Assembly: GCF_014640615.1 (NCBI RefSeq)
Contig: NZ_BMHH01000004.1
Coordinates: 62,001 to 126,000 of the forward strand
Direction of reading: 5' to 3'
Origin: Paramesorhizobium endophyticum
GTDB taxonomy: Bacteria; Pseudomonadota; Alphaproteobacteria; Rhizobiales; Rhizobiaceae
Length of the DNA: 64,000 nucleotides
Shown: positions 1-9,023 of the stretch, piece by piece
Position numbering within the stretch: the first letter of the stretch is position 1
Layout of the letters: each line of letters begins with the position of its first letter
Notes under the pieces: generated by a model
Databases searched by the model: none
The model's input: only the letters and a program-made list of their open reading frames with translations
What the model was told of the DNA's origin: nothing
Position numbers and translations under genes: made by a program

Positions 1-548
1 TGCCCTTCGCCCTCCAGTTCCACAGTCGTATTGAGGATCGGCCCATGGCCCCACTCGCCGGAAAGGCCGCCCGCGCCGCGAATGAGCCTTCCCTCTGCCA
101 CGAGCCCACCGCCGACGCCCGTGCCGAGCACCGCGCAAAAGACAATGCGGTGACCGGCGCCCGCTCCCTCGCCCGCCTCGGCCAGCGCGAGGCAGTCGGC
201 ATCGTTGGCGGCGAAGACGCGCCTGCCAAGCCGCTCGCCAAGCTCCTGTTCCAGCCTATGTCCTGTGATGCACGGGATATTGGCGGAGAATGCCTTCCCG
301 TCCGCCGGATCGACCAGCCCGGCAATGGAAATCGCCAGCGGCGCGTCGGTGCCATTTGCGTGGCGCTCCAGCAGGCCGTGCAAAGCGTCCACGAATGCTG
401 TCCAGTTTCCGGCGGGCGTCGGCAGCCGGTCGAGAAGCTCCAGCGATCCGGGCCGGGCGGAATAGGCGAACCGGATGAAGGAGCCTCCGATATCGGCGGC
501 GAAGACCGGTGGCGCATCCGGCGCGGACGGCGTTTCAAGTTGCAGCAT
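1..548 (-). CDS. ROK family sugar kinase (partial, N-terminal part)
   Basis: Reading the minus strand from 548 gives a continuous frame that runs off the left edge of the window, so only about 182 N-terminal residues are present. The phosphate-binding motif FAADIGGSFIRF lies at residues 15-26, and AANDADCLALAEAG with the following GTGVGGG stretch matches the ROK catalytic and glycine-rich segments. ROK kinases phosphorylate hexoses or N-acetylhexosamines in the cytoplasm using ATP. It starts 11 bp after the stop of the DppC-type permease and is probably the last gene of the importer operon, phosphorylating the imported sugar or its product. The zinc-binding CXCG motif of the family would lie outside the window. 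The substrate cannot be read from the sequence. Confidence 0.85.
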   Translation of the reverse strand, partial: MLQLETPSAPDAPPVFAADIGGSFIRFAYSARPGSLELLDRLPTPAGNWTAFVDALHGLLERHANGTDAPLAISIAGLVDPADGKAFSANIPCITGHRLEQELGERLGRRVFAANDADCLALAEAGEGAGAGHRIVFCAVLGTGVGGGLVAEGRLIRGAGGLSGEWGHGPILNTTVELEGEG

Positions 549-559
549 GCTTTGTTTTC

Positions 560-1432
560 TCACCGTCGCGGATCCAGGAGATCGCGCAAACCATCGCCCA
601 GAATATTGAAGCCGAGCACGGTTATCATGACCGCCAGGCCCGGAAACAGCGACATATAGATATTGAGCCCCAGATAATTGCGCCCGCTCGACATCATCGC
701 ACCCCATTCCGGCAGGGGCGGTTGCGCGCCGAGGCCGAGGAAGGACAGGCTGGCGGCGGAAAGAATGATCGTGCCCGCCGTAAGGGTCGATTGCACGATG
801 ATCGGCCCGACCGCGTTGGGCAGGATATAGTGCGTCATGATACGCCAGCGCGAAAGCCCCAGCGAAACGGCGGCCTCGACATAGTCCATTGACCGCAGGC
901 CCAGCGTGAGATTGCGGGCAAGGCGCGCATAGATCGGCACCGAAAACACGGCGATGGCGATCAGAAGGTTGATCAGGCTGGTGCCGAGAATGCTGACGAT
1001 CAGGATGGCGAGCACGATGCCGGGGAAGGCGAACAGCACATCCATGAACCACATGATGGTCGCATCGACGCGTTTGCCTGCCATGCCGGAGAGGATGCCG
1101 AGCGGCACGCCCGCCAGCACGGAAAGGCCGACACCGAGCGCCACTTCCAGCAGTGAAATCCGCGCGCCGTAGATGACGCGGGCGAAAATATCGCGCCCGC
1201 CATCGTCGGTCCCGAAAGGATGCTCCCAGGAGGGCGGCAGCATCGTCGCGAGCAAATCCTGCTCGTAAGGATCGGCCCGGGTAAGGAGCGGCGCGAAGAT
1301 TGCGCAGAAAACAATGAGCGCCACAAGCGCGCCGCCAACCGTGATGCTGGGATGGCGCGCGGTAAAGCGTATGGCTCGGAGGAGCCTGCCGGGACGGGAT
1401 GGCGGGGAGGCGGTCAACGTCATATTGCTCAT
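560..1432 (-). CDS. Peptide/nickel-type ABC transporter permease, DppC family
   Basis: This 290-aa inner-membrane permease has an N-terminal helix near residues 35-55 followed by the typical DppC/OppC core with about five more segments. The FGTDDGGRDIFARVIYGAR stretch is the hallmark after the first periplasmic loop, and the EAA loop that contacts the ATPase reads EAAVSLGLSRW followed by LPNA. Its start codon shares one base with the stop of the upstream DppB-type permease (TGATG), which indicates translational coupling. Together with the upstream permease and binding protein it forms the membrane part of an importer whose ATPase is encoded divergently at 6890-8692. The substrate is unknown; the flanking ROK genes hint at a sugar-containing compound. 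Confidence 0.93.
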   Translation of the reverse strand: MSNMTLTASPPSRPGRLLRAIRFTARHPSITVGGALVALIVFCAIFAPLLTRADPYEQDLLATMLPPSWEHPFGTDDGGRDIFARVIYGARISLLEVALGVGLSVLAGVPLGILSGMAGKRVDATIMWFMDVLFAFPGIVLAILIVSILGTSLINLLIAIAVFSVPIYARLARNLTLGLRSMDYVEAAVSLGLSRWRIMTHYILPNAVGPIIVQSTLTAGTIILSAASLSFLGLGAQPPLPEWGAMMSSGRNYLGLNIYMSLFPGLAVMITVLGFNILGDGLRDLLDPRR

Positions 1433-2352
1433 CAGTCGAACCTTATGCGCGGGTTGAGCGCCGCAATTAGCATCTCGGCGATGAAATTGGCGAGCACCAC
1501 CCCGGTGACGGCGACCAGCGTGACGCCCTGGATGACCGGATAATCGCGATAGCGCACCGAATCCACGAGGAGACGCCCAATGCCCGGCCAGTTGAAGACG
1601 GATTCAGTCACCACGGCCCCGCCGATCAGCGCGCCGAAATTGAGGCCCACGATGGTGATGATGGGGATCAGTGCGTTGCGCAGCGCATGGCTCCAGTAGA
1701 TCGACGAGGCTGCCACGCCCTTGGCGCGCGCTGTGCGGATGTAATCTTGCCCCAGCACCTCGATCATACTCGACCGCGTCATGCGGGCGATGAGCGCGGC
1801 GGGCAGAATGGCGAGGGAAACCGACGGCAGGATATAGCTCTTCCAGCTCGATGCGCCGAGCAGCGGCAGCCAGCCGAGCTTTACCGAGAACGTGTTCATC
1901 GCCATCAGCGCCAGCCAGAAATTGGCGATGGAAGCGCCGAGGATCGCCAGGAACATCACCGCATGATCAGGCCAGCCATGCCGGTAGATTGCCCCGATCA
2001 TCCCTGCGGGAACGCCGATGGCCATGGCGAGCAGATAGGCCGTCAGCGCCAACGCGAGGGTGTAGGGCAAGCGCTCCGCGATTTCGCTCGTCACCGGCAG
2101 TTTGGAGCGGATGGAGGTGCCGAGGTCGCCATGCAGGGCGTCCACTGCGAATTGCGCATATTGCTGGACAAGGCTCCGGTCGAGGCCCAGACGGGTGCGC
2201 ATCCCATCCACCGCATCCTGCGTCGCCTCGGGACCGGCCATGAGGCGCGCGGGGTCACCCGGCAGGGCGCGCAGGGCGAGGAAGATCATGAGCGACACGC
2301 CGATCAGGATCAACGGCAGGCCGATGAGCTTGCGGAGGATGTAGGCTTTCAT
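1432..2352 (-). CDS. Peptide/nickel-type ABC transporter permease, DppB family
   Basis: A 306-aa permease whose N-terminal segment (LIGVSLMIFLALRALPGDPA) is typical of DppB/OppB proteins, followed by a periplasmic domain with the family pattern LGLDRSLVQQYAQF and DLGTSI. The cytoplasmic EAA loop reads ARAKGVAASS and then HALRNALIPI. It pairs with the DppC-type permease immediately downstream, which it overlaps by one base. A 244-bp gap carrying an inverted repeat element separates it from the binding-protein gene upstream. Confidence 0.93.
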   Translation of the reverse strand: MKAYILRKLIGLPLILIGVSLMIFLALRALPGDPARLMAGPEATQDAVDGMRTRLGLDRSLVQQYAQFAVDALHGDLGTSIRSKLPVTSEIAERLPYTLALALTAYLLAMAIGVPAGMIGAIYRHGWPDHAVMFLAILGASIANFWLALMAMNTFSVKLGWLPLLGASSWKSYILPSVSLAILPAALIARMTRSSMIEVLGQDYIRTARAKGVAASSIYWSHALRNALIPIITIVGLNFGALIGGAVVTESVFNWPGIGRLLVDSVRYRDYPVIQGVTLVAVTGVVLANFIAEMLIAALNPRIRFD

Positions 2353-2380
2353 AGGCGACCCGTTATGAAAGGCAGTTCAA

Positions 2381-2585
2381 ATGGAAATGCTGGCGGGACA
2401 GCGCCCCCCTCTGTCCTGCCGGACATCTCCCCCGCGAGGGGGGAGATTGGTTGGCATTGCCCGCACCGCTCATACTGAAACATTAGCGATTGGCGCCGTG
2501 CATCTATGTAGGCGTAATCTCCCCCCTTGCGGGGGAGATGCCCGGCAGGGCAGAGGGGGGCGACGTGGAGTGCCAGCGTTTCCAT
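2381..2585. repeat. Palindromic repeat element with about 70-bp inverted arms
   Basis: The arms at 2381-2448 and 2515-2585 are near-perfect reverse complements. Each begins ATGGAAAYGCTGGC at its outer end and contains CGCCCCCCTCTG, CCTGCCGG and the C/G-rich inner segment CATCTCCCCC...GGGGGAGAT. About 66 bp of unrelated sequence lies between them. Each arm also contains its own short inverted repeat. The structure fits a small non-coding palindromic element of the kind common between genes in Rhizobiales. It sits inside the operon between the binding protein and the permeases and could act as an mRNA-stabilising or attenuating structure. Confidence 0.8.
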
Positions 2586-2596
2586 TATGCGCCGCT

Positions 2597-4147
2597 CTAA
2601 TTCTTCACCGCATCCTCGACGACCACCTGGCCGCCCGGAATCATGCCGACGCCTTCGACGCCCTTGCGGACGGCGTAAACGTCCTTCGTCGTATAGAGAA
2701 GCACATGCGGCGCTTGCTCGTTAATTTCCTTCTGCGCCTCGACATAGAGCTTGTTGCGCTCGGCTTCGTCCTGAAGATTGGTCGCATCGTCGAGCAGCTT
2801 GTCGAGCTTCGGATCGTTGAAGAAGCCGAGATTGGCCCCGGCGGGCGCGGCGCTGGCGGAGTAATAGAGCGGGCGGAGCTGGAGGTCGGCGCCGTTGACG
2901 CTGGTGGACCAGGAGGCGATGACGGAGCCGATGCCATCAGCCGCCTTGCCCGCCGGGTCGGCGAAGGCCGCCTTGGTCCAGACGCCGCTTTCCATGCGCC
3001 GCACGTCGAGCTTGACGCCGATCTTCGCCCACATGGCCTGCAGCAACTCGCCGATGCGCGCTTCCGGTTCCTGCACCGCGACTGACATGGAGAAGCCGTC
3101 AGGGACGCCCGCCTCGGCCAGCAGGGCCTTCGCCTTGTCGAGGTCGAGCGTATAGGGCTGCAGCGACTTGTCATAGCCGTTCATGACAGGCGGCAGCGGC
3201 GAATTGGCGGGAATGGCATAACCCTGCATGATCGCGCGTACCAACCCTTCACGATCCGTCGCAAAGTTCAGGGCCTGCCGCACCCTGATATCGTCGAGCG
3301 GCTTCATCTTCGTGTTGAGGGCGACCCAGAAGACCGCCGCGCCGTCCGAACTGATCACCTTTACATCATCGCTTGCCGAAAGCTGCGTGGCGAAGGCGGG
3401 AGGCAGCGGATTGACCACATCGGCATCGCCGGTCTGGATCGCCATGTTCATGACCGAGGGCTCGGATGTCCACGTCCATTTGATCTCGTCGACACTGTCA
3501 GGCGCGCCGCCCCAATAGTCGGGGTTCTTCTCCTCCAGCACATATTCGCCGGACTTATATTCTTTGAGCTTATAGGGGCCGGTGCCGACCGCCTTTGCCC
3601 CCAGCGTGCCCGCGGCATCGGCGGCGGGGCTGACGATCCAGTTCGAGGGGGTGGTGAGCAAGGCGAGGAAGGCCGGATAGCGCTTCTTCAGCGTGAAGCG
3701 GACCGTGTTTTCGTCGACCGCCTCGACCTTGTCGATGACCTGCCGGATGCGTCCGCTCGCCGCCAGGCCACGCTTGGCATCGAGATGGCGGGCGTAATTC
3801 TTCACCACCGCATCGGCATTGAACGGCGTGCCGTCATGGAATTTGACGCCCTGACGCAGCTTGAAGGTCCAGACAAGGCCGCTATCGTCGCTGGACCATT
3901 CGGTGGCGAGCGCAGGCGCGGTGGGGTTGGTGTCCGTCCGCTCGAGCAGCCCGTCATACATCGGGTCGAGCACGGAACCCGTATAGGTCGCCGTCTGGTC
4001 GCCCGGATCCATGGAGCGCGGCGCCTCGGTCTGCATGACCGTCAAGGTGGCGGCGGCGGCTTGCAACGGCAGCAGCGAGACGCCGGCAAGCAAGGCACTG
4101 CCCAGCAGGGCGGCGCGAAATGCGTAGAACGATCGATTTTCGGACAT
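2597..4147 (-). CDS. ABC transporter substrate-binding protein, SBP_bac_5 family
   Basis: A 516-aa periplasmic binding protein. A signal peptide is visible (basic MSENRSFYAFR, then a hydrophobic stretch ending LPLQAAA around residue 32). The mature part shows the family pattern: MDPGDQTATYTGSVLDPMYDGL near the N-terminus, then GLVWTFKLRQGVKFHDGTPFNADAV, and AVGTGPYKLKEY in the middle. It captures the substrate for the DppBC-type permeases downstream. Transcription probably starts in the 129-bp divergent region shared with the ROK repressor gene, which carries two candidate operators. The family binds peptides, oligosaccharides, opines and nickel complexes, so the ligand cannot be named. Confidence 0.93.
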   Translation of the reverse strand: MSENRSFYAFRAALLGSALLAGVSLLPLQAAAATLTVMQTEAPRSMDPGDQTATYTGSVLDPMYDGLLERTDTNPTAPALATEWSSDDSGLVWTFKLRQGVKFHDGTPFNADAVVKNYARHLDAKRGLAASGRIRQVIDKVEAVDENTVRFTLKKRYPAFLALLTTPSNWIVSPAADAAGTLGAKAVGTGPYKLKEYKSGEYVLEEKNPDYWGGAPDSVDEIKWTWTSEPSVMNMAIQTGDADVVNPLPPAFATQLSASDDVKVISSDGAAVFWVALNTKMKPLDDIRVRQALNFATDREGLVRAIMQGYAIPANSPLPPVMNGYDKSLQPYTLDLDKAKALLAEAGVPDGFSMSVAVQEPEARIGELLQAMWAKIGVKLDVRRMESGVWTKAAFADPAGKAADGIGSVIASWSTSVNGADLQLRPLYYSASAAPAGANLGFFNDPKLDKLLDDATNLQDEAERNKLYVEAQKEINEQAPHVLLYTTKDVYAVRKGVEGVGMIPGGQVVVEDAVKN

Positions 4148-4194
4148 GCCAATTCCCCTTTTTGTTCTTCGTTTCGCTCAATGAGCCTAGCACG

Positions 4195-4240
4195 GTTCAT
4201 TTCAGAACGAATTAGCCATTGATTTGTTCATTTATTGAAC
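4195..4240. promoter_or_regulatory. Candidate ROK-repressor operators in the divergent promoter region
   Basis: Two related inverted repeats lie between the divergent binding-protein gene and the ROK regulator. GTTC-N6-GAAC is at 4195-4208 and the perfect GTTCA-TTTAT-TGAAC is at 4226-4240. A third short palindrome, GCTCAATGAGC, lies at 4176-4186. Paired AT-centred repeats in a divergent promoter fit autoregulation by the adjacent repressor. The assignment to that protein is inferred from position only. Confidence 0.5.
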
Positions 4241-4276
4241 TTAGCGTCAAGCCTGAAATCAATTGCCAGGGACTCG

Positions 4277-5416
4277 ATGTTCACCGCCACCCAAAGACAG
4301 ATCCTGCGCGCCATCAGCGAATCCGGCCCGCTCAGCCGGACCGAGCTCACCTCGGTGCTGGGCTTGAGCAAGGCGGCGATGAGCGGGCTTGCCCGCGACC
4401 TCATCGACAAGGGCGTGTTGCAGGAGACGGTGCAGGTCTACGGGCAGGGGCGTCCCTCGCTGCTGCTGGACATCCATCCGGGCTGTGCGTTCCTCATCGG
4501 CGTGTCGCTGCTGCAGGACCCGGCCCCCATCGTCATGACGGATCTGGGCGGCGAGATCGTCGCCGAAGTCCACATTCCGCTGTCGCGCGACCCCGAGAAA
4601 ATCGCCGCCGAAATCGCGGCTTCGCTGTCCGCGCTGCTGAACGACCGCCCTGGATCGCGTGAAAGGCTGGCGGGGATAGGCATCGCACTTTCGGGCTTTG
4701 TCGACCGTACGCAAAGCCGCTGCGTCCAGTCCACGCTCCTTGGTTGGCAGGATGTGCCGCTCGCGGAAATCGTCGCCGCGAAGGTGGACGTGCCCGTCTT
4801 CATCGAGAACGACGCCAAGGCCGTCGCGGTCAGCGAAAAGCTCTTCGGCGAAGCGCGTGAGGTGCAGAATTTCAGCCTCGTCTCGCTCGGCGATGGTATT
4901 GGCTGCGCGCATTTCATCGACGGCAAGCTCTATCGCGGCAATCATGGCGGAGCCGGCGAAATCGCGCATCTCACCATCGAGCCCGGCGGCGCTCCCTGCC
5001 GCTGCGGCAAGCGCGGCTGCCTCGACACCGTCGCTTCCATGAAGGCGATCCGCGAGAGCGCACGGGCGGAAGGACTCATCTGCCAAACGCTGGACGAGAT
5101 CGAAACCGAGGCTGCGACCGGTAACACCACGGCGATCCGCATCCTGCATCGCGCCGGTTCAGCGCTAGGCCTCGCCATCGCGCATATCATCCAGCTCAAC
5201 GATCCCGGCGAAATCCTCGTTACCCATGACGAATATTCGTTCGACGGCCTGCTCGGCACGGTGATGCGGCAGGCGATTGAGGCCAATGTCCTGCCCCGGC
5301 AGGCGAACGAGACCGCCATTCGCACCCTGCGCGTCGATGAAACCGTCTGGGCGCGCGGCGCGGCAGCCATCGCCGCACATCGATTTCTCGTCGGCCCGGC
5401 TGGGCCGCAACAATGA
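4277..5416 (+). CDS. ROK family transcriptional repressor (NagC/XylR type)
   Basis: About 379 aa with an N-terminal winged helix-turn-helix (TATQRQILRAISESGPLSRTEL, then LGLSKAAMSGLARDLIDKG) and a C-terminal ROK domain. The ROK zinc motif is visible as CRCGKRGCLD, and the sugar-binding region contains FIENDAKAVAV. A TTG in the same frame at 4235 would add 14 residues but lies inside a perfect palindrome. The ATG at 4277 is preceded by AGGGA and starts just before the helix-turn-helix, so it is preferred. The protein probably senses the sugar or phosphosugar handled by this locus and represses both divergent units. Confidence 0.9.
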   Translation: MFTATQRQILRAISESGPLSRTELTSVLGLSKAAMSGLARDLIDKGVLQETVQVYGQGRPSLLLDIHPGCAFLIGVSLLQDPAPIVMTDLGGEIVAEVHIPLSRDPEKIAAEIAASLSALLNDRPGSRERLAGIGIALSGFVDRTQSRCVQSTLLGWQDVPLAEIVAAKVDVPVFIENDAKAVAVSEKLFGEAREVQNFSLVSLGDGIGCAHFIDGKLYRGNHGGAGEIAHLTIEPGGAPCRCGKRGCLDTVASMKAIRESARAEGLICQTLDEIETEAATGNTTAIRILHRAGSALGLAIAHIIQLNDPGEILVTHDEYSFDGLLGTVMRQAIEANVLPRQANETAIRTLRVDETVWARGAAAIAAHRFLVGPAGPQQ

Positions 5417-5438
5417 AGCATATCAATCGAGGTCATCC

Positions 5439-6875
5439 ATGCGCATAGCCGTCGGCGGAATCCATACCGAATGCAGCACCTACAATCCCGTTCTGGCGGA
5501 GGCGCATGATTTCACCGTGCTGCGCGGAGAAGAACTGCTGGCCGCGCCGCGCTTTGCTTTCCTTGGAGATTACGACGCGGAATTCGTGCCCACGCTCCAT
5601 GCCCGCGCCATCCCCGGCGGCCCCGTTTCCCGTGCCACATATGAGACCTTCAAGGCGGAGTTCCTGGAACGCCTGAAAGCGGCGCTGCCCATCGACGGCC
5701 TCTATCTCGCCATGCATGGCGCGATGTATGTGGAAGGCATGGAAGATGCGGAAGGCGACTGGATTTCCGCCGCGCGCGCCGTCGTCGGCGAGGATTGCCC
5801 GATCTCGGCCAGCTACGATTTGCACGGCAATGTCACGCAGCGAATCATCGACGCGCTCGACATGTTCTCGACCTACCGCACCGCGCCGCATATCGATGTC
5901 GGGGAAACCATGCGCCGCTCGGTCGCCATGCTGGTCCGCTGTATCACGGAGAAGGTGAAACCGATCTTGCTATGGGCGCCGGTGCCGGTGGTGCTGCCGG
6001 GCGAGCGCACCTCGACCGAGGATGAGCCGGCGAAGAGCCTCTATGCCCGCCTGCCGGAAACCGACGCCATCCCGGGCATATGGGATTCCTCGCTCATGGT
6101 CGGCTATGTCTGGGCCGACGAGCCGCGCGCCACTGCTGCCGCCATCTTCACCGGCACCGACAGGGCCGTTCTGAAACGCGAAGCGAAGACGCTTGCCGCC
6201 GCTTACTGGGATGCGCGGGAGGATTTCGTCTTCGGCTGCGAGACCGGCTCCATCGAGGAATGTGTTGCCCGTGCCGTGGCAAGCCCGACCGCGCCTGTCG
6301 TGCTGGCCGATTCCGGCGATAATCCGACCGGCGGCGGCGTGGGCGACCGCGCCGATGTGCTGGCAGAGTTGATCTGCCGGAACGCGCAGGGCGTCATTGT
6401 CGCCGGCATTACCGACCGCCTGGCGGTGGAGATGTGCTTTGCAGCCGGGGAGGGCGCGGAACGGGAGCTTTCCATCGGCGCGACGCTCGACAAGGCCGGA
6501 AGCCGGCCGATCCGGGTTCGTTGCACAGTGCGCAGCCTTCACGATGCGGCAAACCCCGCCGACCGGCAGGCGGTGGTGCGCATCGGCGGCATCGATCTCG
6601 TGCTGTGCGCCAAGCGCCGCCCCTATCACAACATTGCCGACTTCACGGCGCTCGGCCTCGACCCGCGCGCGGCCAAGATCGTGGTGGTCAAATCGGGCTA
6701 TCTGTCGCCGGAACTCGCCCCCATCGCCAATCCGAACCTGATGGCGCTGTCGCCCGGCGTGGTGGATCAGTTCGTCGAGCGCCTGCCGCGCCTGCGCAAG
6801 GTCCGCCCCACCTTCCCCTTCGACCGCGATTTCGCCTTCGAGCCGGAAGTAAAGCTTTCCGCGCGCTCCGCCTGA
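5439..6875 (+). CDS. M81 family metallopeptidase / MlrC-like protein
   Basis: A 478-aa protein starting [18 protein letters not shown], with the metal-ligand motif HTE at residues 9-11, LAMHGAM near residue 90, [10 protein letters not shown] near residue 125 and [12 protein letters not shown] about 20 residues later. These are the conserved metal-binding blocks of the MlrC (microcystinase C, M81) family, zinc enzymes named for cleaving a linear peptide but mostly uncharacterised. The start is the ATG after GAGG, 22 bp from the stop of the ROK repressor. Similar genes are often found beside peptide-type ABC importers, as here, so it probably acts on the imported compound. The in-frame upstream extension overlaps the ROK gene and is unlikely to be translated. 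Confidence 0.88.
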   Translation: MRIAVGGIHTECSTYNPVLAEAHDFTVLRGEELLAAPRFAFLGDYDAEFVPTLHARAIPGGPVSRATYETFKAEFLERLKAALPIDGLYLAMHGAMYVEGMEDAEGDWISAARAVVGEDCPISASYDLHGNVTQRIIDALDMFSTYRTAPHIDVGETMRRSVAMLVRCITEKVKPILLWAPVPVVLPGERTSTEDEPAKSLYARLPETDAIPGIWDSSLMVGYVWADEPRATAAAIFTGTDRAVLKREAKTLAAAYWDAREDFVFGCETGSIEECVARAVASPTAPVVLADSGDNPTGGGVGDRADVLAELICRNAQGVIVAGITDRLAVEMCFAAGEGAERELSIGATLDKAGSRPIRVRCTVRSLHDAANPADRQAVVRIGGIDLVLCAKRRPYHNIADFTALGLDPRAAKIVVVKSGYLSPELAPIANPNLMALSPGVVDQFVERLPRLRKVRPTFPFDRDFAFEPEVKLSARSA

Positions 6876-6889
6876 AAGGAACACCGGCC

Positions 6890-8692
6890 ATGTCTCCCGT
6901 GCTTTCCGTTTCCAATCTCGTGACGGCATTCGAGGCGGATGGCGCGTGGCGTCCGGTGGTGAAAGGCATTTCCTTCGAAGTCGGGCAGGGCGAAACCGTC
7001 GCCATCGTCGGAGAATCCGGCTCCGGCAAGAGTGTCACCTCGCTTTCCATCATGCGGCTTCTCGACCCCGCCCATAGCCGGATTGCAGGCGAAGTGCGGC
7101 TGGGCGGGCGCAATCTGCTGACACTTTCCGAGCGGGAGATGCGCCATGTGCGCGGGCGCGAAGTGGCGATGATCTTCCAGGAGCCGATGACTAGCCTCAA
7201 CCCGGTTTTCACCATCGGGCGGCAGATATCGGAGGCGCTGACCTGCCATGGCGGCATCGACCGTGCCGCCGCGCGCGCCGAAACCTTGCGGTTGCTCGAC
7301 AAGGTGCGCATCCCCAACGCTGCCGCCCGCTTCGACGATTATCCGCACCAGTTTTCCGGTGGCATGCGCCAGCGGGCGATGATCGCGATGGCGCTTGCCA
7401 GCCGTCCGAAGCTTCTCATCGCCGATGAGCCGACAACGGCGCTCGACGTGACGATCCAGGCGCAGATTCTGGACCTCATCAAGACGCTTCAGGAAGAGGA
7501 GGGAACCTCCGTCCTCTTCATCACCCATGACATGGGTGTGGTGGCGGAAGTGGCGGACCGGACGCTGGTCATGTATCGCGGCGAAGTGGTGGAGGAGGGG
7601 ACGATGGCGGATATCTTCCACCGGGGCAAGCATCCCTATACCCGCGCGCTCCTCTCCGCCGTGCCGCATCTGGGCTCCATGGCGGGCAAGGCTGAGCCGC
7701 TGCCCTTTCCGGTCGTGGACATGGCGACGGGCGAAAAGCAGGAGCCAAAAGCGCCCGCGGCCAAGCCGAAGGAAACCGAGCCGGTGCTGCAGGTCCGGAA
7801 CCTTACCACGCGCTACCAGATCCGTGGCGGGGTTTTCGGGCGCCCCGTTGGGGCAGTTCACGCGGTAGAGAATGTCTCATTCGATCTTTACCCCGGCGAA
7901 ACACTGGCGCTCGTCGGCGAATCCGGCTGCGGAAAATCCTCCATCGGGCGCACGATCATGCGGCTCACCCATGCACATGGCGGCACGATAAGACTGGCGG
8001 GCAGGAACCTGCTTTCGCTGCCGCCGGAGGAATTGCGGCAGGCGCGGCGCGACGTGCAGATGATCTTCCAGGATCCGTTCGCCAGCCTCAATCCGCGCAT
8101 GAATATCGGCAACGCCATTGCCGAGCCGATTATCCAGCACCGGCTGGCGAGCAAGCGCCAAGCGCGCGACAAGGCGGCGTCACTGCTGGAGTGCGTCGGC
8201 CTTTCAGCGGATATGATGGGCCGCTATCCCCACGAGTTCTCCGGCGGCCAGCGACAGCGCATCGCCATCGCCCGCGCGCTGGCGCTCGATCCGAAAGTCA
8301 TTGTCGCGGACGAGTCCGTCTCTGCGCTCGATGTGTCGATCAAGGCGCAGGTCTGCAATCTCCTGATGGACCTCCAGGAAAGCCTCGGCCTATCCTACCT
8401 CTTCATCAGCCACGACATGGCGGTCGTGGAGCGCGTCAGCCATCGCGTGGCGGTGATGTATCTGGGCGAGATCGTGGAAATCGGCCCCCGCCGTCAGGTG
8501 TTCGAGAACCCGCAGCACCCCTATACGAAAAAGCTGATGGCGGCGGTGCCGGTGCTCGATCCGGAGCGGCGGCGCCTCAAGCGCGGCCTCGATGCGGAGG
8601 AACTAAAAAGCCCGGTACGCCCCCTCGGCTTTGTCCCTCCGAAACGGGATTACCGGGAAATCTCCTCCGGGCATTTCATAGCGATTGGCTGA
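6890..8692 (+). CDS. Double ATP-binding protein of a peptide-type ABC importer (DppD-DppF fusion)
   Basis: A 600-aa protein with two complete nucleotide-binding domains. The first (about residues 1-270) has Walker A GESGSGKS, signature FSGGMRQR and Walker [13 protein letters not shown]. The second (about residues 300-590) has [16 protein letters not shown] and [12 protein letters not shown]. Each domain is followed by the HPYTRAL/HPYTKKL segment typical of the peptide-importer subfamily. AAAGGA precedes the ATG at 6890, 14 bp after the M81 gene. No other ATPase is in this locus, so it most likely energises the permeases at 560-2352. Confidence 0.93.
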   Translation: MSPVLSVSNLVTAFEADGAWRPVVKGISFEVGQGETVAIVGESGSGKSVTSLSIMRLLDPAHSRIAGEVRLGGRNLLTLSEREMRHVRGREVAMIFQEPMTSLNPVFTIGRQISEALTCHGGIDRAAARAETLRLLDKVRIPNAAARFDDYPHQFSGGMRQRAMIAMALASRPKLLIADEPTTALDVTIQAQILDLIKTLQEEEGTSVLFITHDMGVVAEVADRTLVMYRGEVVEEGTMADIFHRGKHPYTRALLSAVPHLGSMAGKAEPLPFPVVDMATGEKQEPKAPAAKPKETEPVLQVRNLTTRYQIRGGVFGRPVGAVHAVENVSFDLYPGETLALVGESGCGKSSIGRTIMRLTHAHGGTIRLAGRNLLSLPPEELRQARRDVQMIFQDPFASLNPRMNIGNAIAEPIIQHRLASKRQARDKAASLLECVGLSADMMGRYPHEFSGGQRQRIAIARALALDPKVIVADESVSALDVSIKAQVCNLLMDLQESLGLSYLFISHDMAVVERVSHRVAVMYLGEIVEIGPRRQVFENPQHPYTKKLMAAVPVLDPERRRLKRGLDAEELKSPVRPLGFVPPKRDYREISSGHFIAIG

Positions 8693-8771
8693 AGCGCGAT
8701 TCGGCAGAAGACAATGCTCACCCGCTTTCAATTCCCCGTCGATTGAGCCGGGGTGAAGCGTCTGGAAAATA

Positions 8772-9022
8772 TCATGCCTCCCGGCGGCTGACGCTGGCAT
8801 ACATCCCCGAGGTTCGAAAATCGCTCGGATTGGTGCCGTAGAGGCGGCGGAAGACCTTGGAGAAATAATTGGGGTCGTCGAACCCGCACAGCGCCGAAAC
8901 CTCCTTGATCGGCATGTCCGCCGCCTTGGTCAACAGCTTGGCGGCTCGCTGCAGGCGTTTCTGCAGGACGAATTCCGCCGGCGGGAGGCCCTCGCTGGCT
9001 GCGAAGATGCGGGAGAAATGCC
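8772..9022 (-). pseudogene. AraC family regulator remnant (C-terminal helix-turn-helix only)
   Basis: On the minus strand, the frame ending at the TGA at 8772-8774 encodes HFSRIFAASEGLPPAEFVLQ, QRAAKLLTKAADMPIKEVSA, CGFDDPNYFSKVFRRLYGTN and PSDFR. This is the second half of an AraC DNA-binding domain, about 83 residues. The coding match stops abruptly at about 9022, where a plus-strand GH4 reading frame begins. The sensor domain and the first helix-turn-helix are therefore missing, consistent with a deletion that joined this gene to the glycosidase gene. AraC regulators commonly lie beside alpha-galactoside utilisation genes in rhizobia. Confidence 0.85.
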
Positions 9023-9023
9023 G

